Origin: an uncultured Eubacteriales bacterium
GTDB lineage: Bacteria > Bacillota > Clostridia > Oscillospirales > CAG-272
Assembly: GCA_900542425.1 (NCBI GenBank)
Contig: UQNQ01000016.1
Location: 1-36,010, forward strand
Length of the DNA stretch: 36,010 nucleotides
Reading direction: 5' to 3'
In this document: one piece after another, positions 32,036 through 36,010 of the stretch
How the letters are laid out: the number at the start of each line of letters is the position of its first letter
How positions within the stretch are numbered: the first letter of the stretch is position 1
Position numbers and translations under genes: made by a program
The notes under the pieces: model-generated
Told to the model about the DNA's origin: nothing
The model's input: the letters and a program-made list of their open reading frames with translations, nothing else
Databases searched by the model: none

Positions 32036-33265
32036 TTATTCTATCTGGAACAGATAAAACTTCAGATAGTCGGTTTCCGGCACGCCCCACAAAACGGGAT
32101 GATCGGGGGATTGCCCGCGTGCTTCAATTTGACGTAGTTTTACGCCGGTCTCATGCGCGCATTCGGCAAGCATTTTGCGAAACAGATCGTCACGCATAAA
32201 ATGGGAACAGGAGCATGTGGCAAGATATCCTCCCCGCGGCAGAATCCGCATGGCGAGAGAATTGATTTCCCGATAACCGTTTGCGGCGTTACCGACGGTT
32301 TTCCGACTTTTGGTAAAAGCAGGCGGATCGAGAATAATAAATTGATATGGCCTTTCATGCTTTTCGGAAAGCATCCGCAGATAATCGAAGACGTCTGCGC
32401 GTATAAAATCAATTTGATTTTCCATTCCGTTGTTCCGTGCGTTGTTTTTGGCTGTTTCCAGTGCTGTCTCTGAAATATCGACAGCATCTACATGCAGGGC
32501 GCCGCCGCAGACGGCATTCAGTGCAAACGATCCTGTATGAGTGAAGCAATCGAGGACGCGCTTTTCATGGGCAAGGCGCGCGACTGCAAGCCGATTATAT
32601 TTTTGATCGAGAAAAAACCCTGTTTTTTGTCCGTTTTCAAAATCGACAATGTAGCGAATTCCGTTTTCCTCAATTTCTGTTTGGGTAATTTCCGGATGGT
32701 TTTCTTCACAGATGTTTGCCCAGCCTTTGCTTTGGGACAATCCTTCCAATTCGCGGATGGACACATCGTTGCGTTCGAAAATCCCGTCGATTTGAACGCC
32801 GGATTCCCGCATGATTTTGAGCAGCAGGGAAAATATCATATGTTTACGCAGTTCGATTCCGTATGAGAGTACTTGTGCGACAAGAATATTGGAAAAACGA
32901 TCAACTGTCAATCCCGGCAATCCGTCTGCTTCTCCGAAAATCAGACGACAGCAGGAAAAATTCTCTCCCATGACTGTCTTTCGATATTCAACGGCATATC
33001 GAAGACGACGCTCAAAAAAGGAATCTTCAAAGGTTTCATTGGCATTGACGGCAAGTATGCGTACGCGGATTTTACTGTTTTCACTGAGAAGCCCCGTTCC
33101 GAGATAGGTACCTTTTTGAGAAAGAACGTCTACAAGACAGCCGTTTTGTGTCTGTCCGGTAATATTCATAATTTCGGTATCATATACCCACGGATGACCG
33201 GAACGCAGAGAAGTTTCCGCCTTTTTTGTTACGGTAAACCGCGGAAAATTCCGTTCTGCTTTCAT
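32036..33265 (-). CDS. Class I SAM-dependent rRNA methyltransferase (RlmI/COG1092 family)
   Basis: A 409-residue methyltransferase with an N-terminal PUA-like domain (FPRFTVTKKAETSLRSGHPWVYDTEI) and a C-terminal Rossmann methyltransferase fold. Motifs are FENGQKTGFFLDQ, RVLDCFTHTGSFALNA (SAM loop), VDAVDISETAL, FIILDPPAFTKSRK (catalytic region) and GGYLATCSCSHFM with the conserved Cys. The family methylates cytosine-5 in 23S rRNA (E. coli RlmI, position 1962); the precise target here is inferred. Start at ATG 33265 chosen because AAAGGAG is directly upstream and it overlaps the galT stop by four bases (ATGA). It is the last gene of its operon; a terminator lies at 31957-31911. Confidence 0.9.
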   Translation of the reverse strand: MKAERNFPRFTVTKKAETSLRSGHPWVYDTEIMNITGQTQNGCLVDVLSQKGTYLGTGLLSENSKIRVRILAVNANETFEDSFFERRLRYAVEYRKTVMGENFSCCRLIFGEADGLPGLTVDRFSNILVAQVLSYGIELRKHMIFSLLLKIMRESGVQIDGIFERNDVSIRELEGLSQSKGWANICEENHPEITQTEIEENGIRYIVDFENGQKTGFFLDQKYNRLAVARLAHEKRVLDCFTHTGSFALNAVCGGALHVDAVDISETALETAKNNARNNGMENQIDFIRADVFDYLRMLSEKHERPYQFIILDPPAFTKSRKTVGNAANGYREINSLAMRILPRGGYLATCSCSHFMRDDLFRKMLAECAHETGVKLRQIEARGQSPDHPVLWGVPETDYLKFYLFQIE

Positions 33266-34788
33266 AAAATACGCTCCTTTGTTTCCGTCTTGTTGACAAA
33301 GGCGATGAACCGGTCGAATGCGGCACGGCCTTCGTCGGTACATTTGTATACGCCGGCATCCTCCAGCACGCGGACAAAAGTTTTCCCGATTTCTTCCTGT
33401 AAAATATCTTCCGTATTCTCTGCGGTAAACGTATAATGGTCTCGGAATGCGTTGAACCATGCCGCATGTTTTTTGATATCGGAGTTCTTTTCGATATCAG
33501 AGCCTTCGAGAATTGCTTTTTTCAGCAATGCCATTTCCGTTTTGAGACGGGAGGGAAGGACAGCAAGTCCCATGACTTCGATAAGTCCGATGTTTTCCTT
33601 CTTAATGTTGTGCAGCTCGGCATGCGGATGGAATACGCCGAGCGGATGTTCAGCTGTCGTGATATTGTTGCGGAGAACAAGGTCCAATTCATAGTCTTCG
33701 CCGCGTCGTCTGGCAATCGGCGTGATGGTATTATGCGGTTCACCGTCTGTTTTGGCAAAGATAAAGGCATCGGAATCGGTATAGCATCTCCAGCAGGAAA
33801 GGATCTTGTCCGAAAGTGCCGTCAGCCGTTCTTTTTTTCTGCCGGAAATACGAATGACGGAAAGCGGCCATTTCACAATGCAAGCGCGGATATCCTCAAA
33901 ACCGGTAAAAGAAACTGTCTTTTCCGCCGGTGCTTTTTCCATTGCAAAAACATAGCGGCCGCCTTGAAAATGGTTGTGCGAAAGAATCGAACCGCCGACA
34001 ATCGGCAAGTCGGCATTGGAGCCGATAAAATAATGCGGAAACTGTTCTTCAAAGTCAAGCAATTTTTCAAAGGTGCCGCGTTCGATTTTCATAGGAGAAT
34101 GTACGGAAGAAAGCACGATACAATGTTCATTGTAATAAACATACGGAGAATATTGAAAATACCAGTCTTCACCCGCAAGGGAAAGAGGGATGATCCTGTG
34201 ATTCTGCCGTGCGGCAGCGTGGAGATTCCCCGCATATCCTTCATTTTCCGCGCACAGCGCGCATTTCGGATAGCCGCTTGACGGTATATTTTTAGCGGCA
34301 GCAATGGCTTTCGGATCTTTTTCCGGCTTCGAGAGATTGATTGTGATATCGATTTCACCGTAAACCGACGGCACCGTCCATTTCAAATCTTTTTTGATGC
34401 GATAGGTCCGAATATAATCTGTGGAACGGGAAAACAGGTAGTACCAATCGGTGGCCTGCTCGGGAGAAATACGGTACGCTGTCCGGAAAGCACGGATGAC
34501 ATCGGAGGGAGGTGGGGTAAGAATCCCCATGATTTTTGTGTCAAAAAGATCACGGTGTGTGATATCATTGTCGGAAAACAAGCCGTTTTCATAAGCGAAA
34601 TCGAGGATGTCTGCAAGAATTTCTTCGAGATTTCGGCAAGCGGATGCTTTTGTGTCCGCTTCCTCATAAGAAGAAAGTCCGAGTGCCTCGATAAGCTTGT
34701 TGTGCGCATATCTGCGGTCCTGCTCATCGATGAGTCCGTGTTCAATGGCGTATTCGGTCAGTTCATGGATTCTTGTTTGAATGTTCAT
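33262..34788 (-). CDS. galT: UDP-glucose--hexose-1-phosphate uridylyltransferase, class II GalT
   Basis: A 508-residue class II GalT, the Firmicutes form, which exchanges UDP between UDP-glucose and galactose-1-phosphate in the Leloir pathway. ATG 34788 has GGAGG upstream and gives the full family length. The N-terminus IQTRIHELTEYAIEHGLI and IMGILTPPPSDVI are class II hallmarks. The active-site HxH lies at residues 271-273 in SHNHFQGG. FHPHAELHNIKKENIGLIEVMG is the conserved C-terminal motif. It overlaps the upstream methyltransferase stop by 26 bases and the downstream one's start by four, so it is translated as part of a three-gene unit. No galK or galE is near; the odd neighbours suggest an ancestral operon breakup. 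Confidence 0.95.
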   Translation of the reverse strand: MNIQTRIHELTEYAIEHGLIDEQDRRYAHNKLIEALGLSSYEEADTKASACRNLEEILADILDFAYENGLFSDNDITHRDLFDTKIMGILTPPPSDVIRAFRTAYRISPEQATDWYYLFSRSTDYIRTYRIKKDLKWTVPSVYGEIDITINLSKPEKDPKAIAAAKNIPSSGYPKCALCAENEGYAGNLHAAARQNHRIIPLSLAGEDWYFQYSPYVYYNEHCIVLSSVHSPMKIERGTFEKLLDFEEQFPHYFIGSNADLPIVGGSILSHNHFQGGRYVFAMEKAPAEKTVSFTGFEDIRACIVKWPLSVIRISGRKKERLTALSDKILSCWRCYTDSDAFIFAKTDGEPHNTITPIARRRGEDYELDLVLRNNITTAEHPLGVFHPHAELHNIKKENIGLIEVMGLAVLPSRLKTEMALLKKAILEGSDIEKNSDIKKHAAWFNAFRDHYTFTAENTEDILQEEIGKTFVRVLEDAGVYKCTDEGRAAFDRFIAFVNKTETKERIL

Positions 34789-35956
34789 TGTATGCCTCCA
34801 GAGAGAATGATGACGGGTGCTTTTTTGCGGCTCCGCCTTGCTTTTTAAAAAATTGGTAAAAATAGCAGGGGAGCATGCCGTTATAAAGTTTGCGAACTTT
34901 ATCTGCTTTTCTGCCATATAGAGTTTCAAAGTTTTCACTGGCAGTCAGAATATAAATCTGCCATGCGTCCAAGGTGGCGAAATGCCGTCCCATATTCCGA
35001 TAAAGCGCTTCCGCTTCTTTCAGGGTCCCTAGTCTTTCACCATAGGGAGGATTGCAGACGATGGTTCCTCTTCTTCCGCCTGTGGTAATGTTCAGAGCGT
35101 CGGCTTTTCGCACTTTGATAAACCGTTCCATACCCGCATTTTTGATACAGGCCTCAGCGAGCGCTACCGCGGCAGGATCGATATCGGATGCGCAGGCTTC
35201 GAATTTTACGTCTGTTTTGCGAACAGAGGATACTTCCTCTCTTGCCGTATGCCAAACAGATGGCGCAAGAAAAGAAAAATGTTCTGCCGCAAACGTTCTG
35301 GAAAGTCCCGGCGCCGTGTTGGTCATCAGCATAGCGGCTTCGATCGGAATGGTAGCGGATCCGCAGAAAGGATCCCAAAACAGAACTTCCTCGCGCGGAC
35401 GCGCAAGCTTTACCATTGCGGAGGCAAGCGTTTCTCTCAGCGGCGCCGGGACGCTCTGCGGTCTATATCCGCGTTTATGAAGTGCTATGCCGGATGTATC
35501 AATCATCAGACTGGCTTCATTTTTAAAAAGAAAGAACTCGATTTGATAGGTTTCTCCCGTTTCCGGCATCCAGTTCACTCCATATGCGGAGGAAAGCTTT
35601 GTTGCTGCCGCTTTTTTTATGATTTTCTGACAGTCTGGAACGCTGAACAGAGTACTTTTGATGGCATGTCCTTTGACGGGAAACGCTCCGTTTTTGGGAA
35701 TCCATTCCGACCATGGAAGTGCATGCGTTCCGTCAAAAAGCTCTGTGAAGGATTCGGCATGAAAACGTCCGGCAAGAATCAGAACCCGTTCCGCGGTACG
35801 CAACCATAAATTGCATCGGGCGATTGCCGCAGCATCTCCTTCAAAGGTGACTCTCCCGTCCATGGTGGAGAGCCGCTTGTATCCGAGGGCATCGATTTCT
35901 TCGCCGAGCAAATGCTCCAGCCCGAAGAGACAGGTAGCTACAAGAGTGAATGTCAT
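34763..35956 (-). CDS. THUMP-domain class I SAM-dependent RNA methyltransferase (RlmL N-terminal/YpsC-like)
   Basis: A 397-residue RNA methyltransferase. The N-terminal portion (FTLVATCLFGLEHLLGEEIDALGY) plus THUMP domain (to about residue 160) binds RNA. The methyltransferase half has DPFCGSATIPIEAAML (SAM loop), EACASDIDPAAVALA, and catalytic NPPYGERLG. These match the N2-guanine methylating family (RlmL/YcbY N-terminal half; YpsC in Bacillus). ATG 35956 follows a GGAG ribosome-binding site. The C-terminal tail (FFKKQGGAAKKHPSSFSLEA) overlaps galT by 26 bases. The promoter lies at the window edge (a TATAAT on the minus strand at 35992-35997); its -35 would be outside the window. Confidence 0.9.
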   Translation of the reverse strand: MTFTLVATCLFGLEHLLGEEIDALGYKRLSTMDGRVTFEGDAAAIARCNLWLRTAERVLILAGRFHAESFTELFDGTHALPWSEWIPKNGAFPVKGHAIKSTLFSVPDCQKIIKKAAATKLSSAYGVNWMPETGETYQIEFFLFKNEASLMIDTSGIALHKRGYRPQSVPAPLRETLASAMVKLARPREEVLFWDPFCGSATIPIEAAMLMTNTAPGLSRTFAAEHFSFLAPSVWHTAREEVSSVRKTDVKFEACASDIDPAAVALAEACIKNAGMERFIKVRKADALNITTGGRRGTIVCNPPYGERLGTLKEAEALYRNMGRHFATLDAWQIYILTASENFETLYGRKADKVRKLYNGMLPCYFYQFFKKQGGAAKKHPSSFSLEAYNEHSNKNP

Positions 35957-36010
35957 ATAAACTCCGATTTTTATCTTAACTATAATAAAATATTATATCA
36001 TATCTGATAA

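Noticed and set aside
1..36010. CRISPR arrays, insertion sequences, prophage genes or attachment sites
   Set aside because: No spaced repeat series, transposase or integrase motifs, or phage genes were seen; the lone tRNA has no integrase next to it.

Overview
The window reads as chromosomal DNA of an anaerobic Firmicute, most likely a clostridial (Oscillospira/Ruminococcus-type) bacterium. Evidence for this: strong AGGAGG ribosome-binding sites, sigma-A-type promoters, sugar ABC systems without a dedicated ATPase, and an anaerobe's oxygen-defence set (rubredoxins, rubrerythrin, desulfoferrodoxin, CoA-disulfide reductase). I see no phage, insertion sequence, CRISPR array or rRNA. There is one tRNA, for proline (anticodon UGG).

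Layout. 1-4033 (+): rarA, a Gfo/Idh/MocA oxidoreductase, rnhA and mnmA. 4034-4630: AT-rich gap with a terminator, then promoters. 4631-17337 (+): a tightly spaced seven-gene carbohydrate-uptake locus, in order a large substrate-binding protein with two carbohydrate-binding-like modules, permease pair 1, a beta-propeller/YIP1 membrane protein, a huge secreted DUF5696-type protein, and permease pair 2, closed by a strong terminator. 17568-18350 (-): ZIP metal transporter with a promoter and candidate operator. 18842-18917 (+): tRNA-Pro. 19169-19960 (+): short-chain dehydrogenase. 20172-25706 (-): an autoregulated marR operon encoding an Old Yellow Enzyme-type flavo/iron-sulfur reductase, aconitase X large and small subunits, and a membrane-anchored Ntn amidase. 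26162-28385 (-): oxidative-stress operon of a double-rubredoxin protein, a ferredoxin-rubredoxin-rubrerythrin-rubredoxin fusion, and desulfoferrodoxin. 28567-30634 (-): CoA-disulfide reductase with a rhodanese domain plus a small exported rhodanese. 31099-31837 (+): a consensus promoter, a structured leader ending in an intrinsic terminator, then a GNAT acetyltransferase. 32036-35956 (-): overlapping RNA methyltransferase, galT and RNA methyltransferase.

How parts work together. The sugar locus probably binds, processes and imports a glycan or oligosaccharide, with ATP hydrolysis supplied by a shared MsmX-type ATPase elsewhere. The marR operon looks like a catabolic cassette of amide hydrolysis, dehydration and C=C reduction, substrate unknown. 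The two redox operons (26162-28385 and 28567-30634) carry near-identical Crp/Fnr-like palindromes about 41.5 bases upstream of the inferred transcription starts, so one regulator probably co-activates superoxide/peroxide defence and thiol/persulfide handling.

Most novel signals: the attenuated leader RNA upstream of the GNAT gene, which I cannot assign to a family from memory; the seven-gene sugar locus with its propeller/YIP1 and DUF5696 proteins; the amidase-aconitase X-ene reductase cassette; and the shared redox operator. No database search was run, so all family names rest on motifs and recall.
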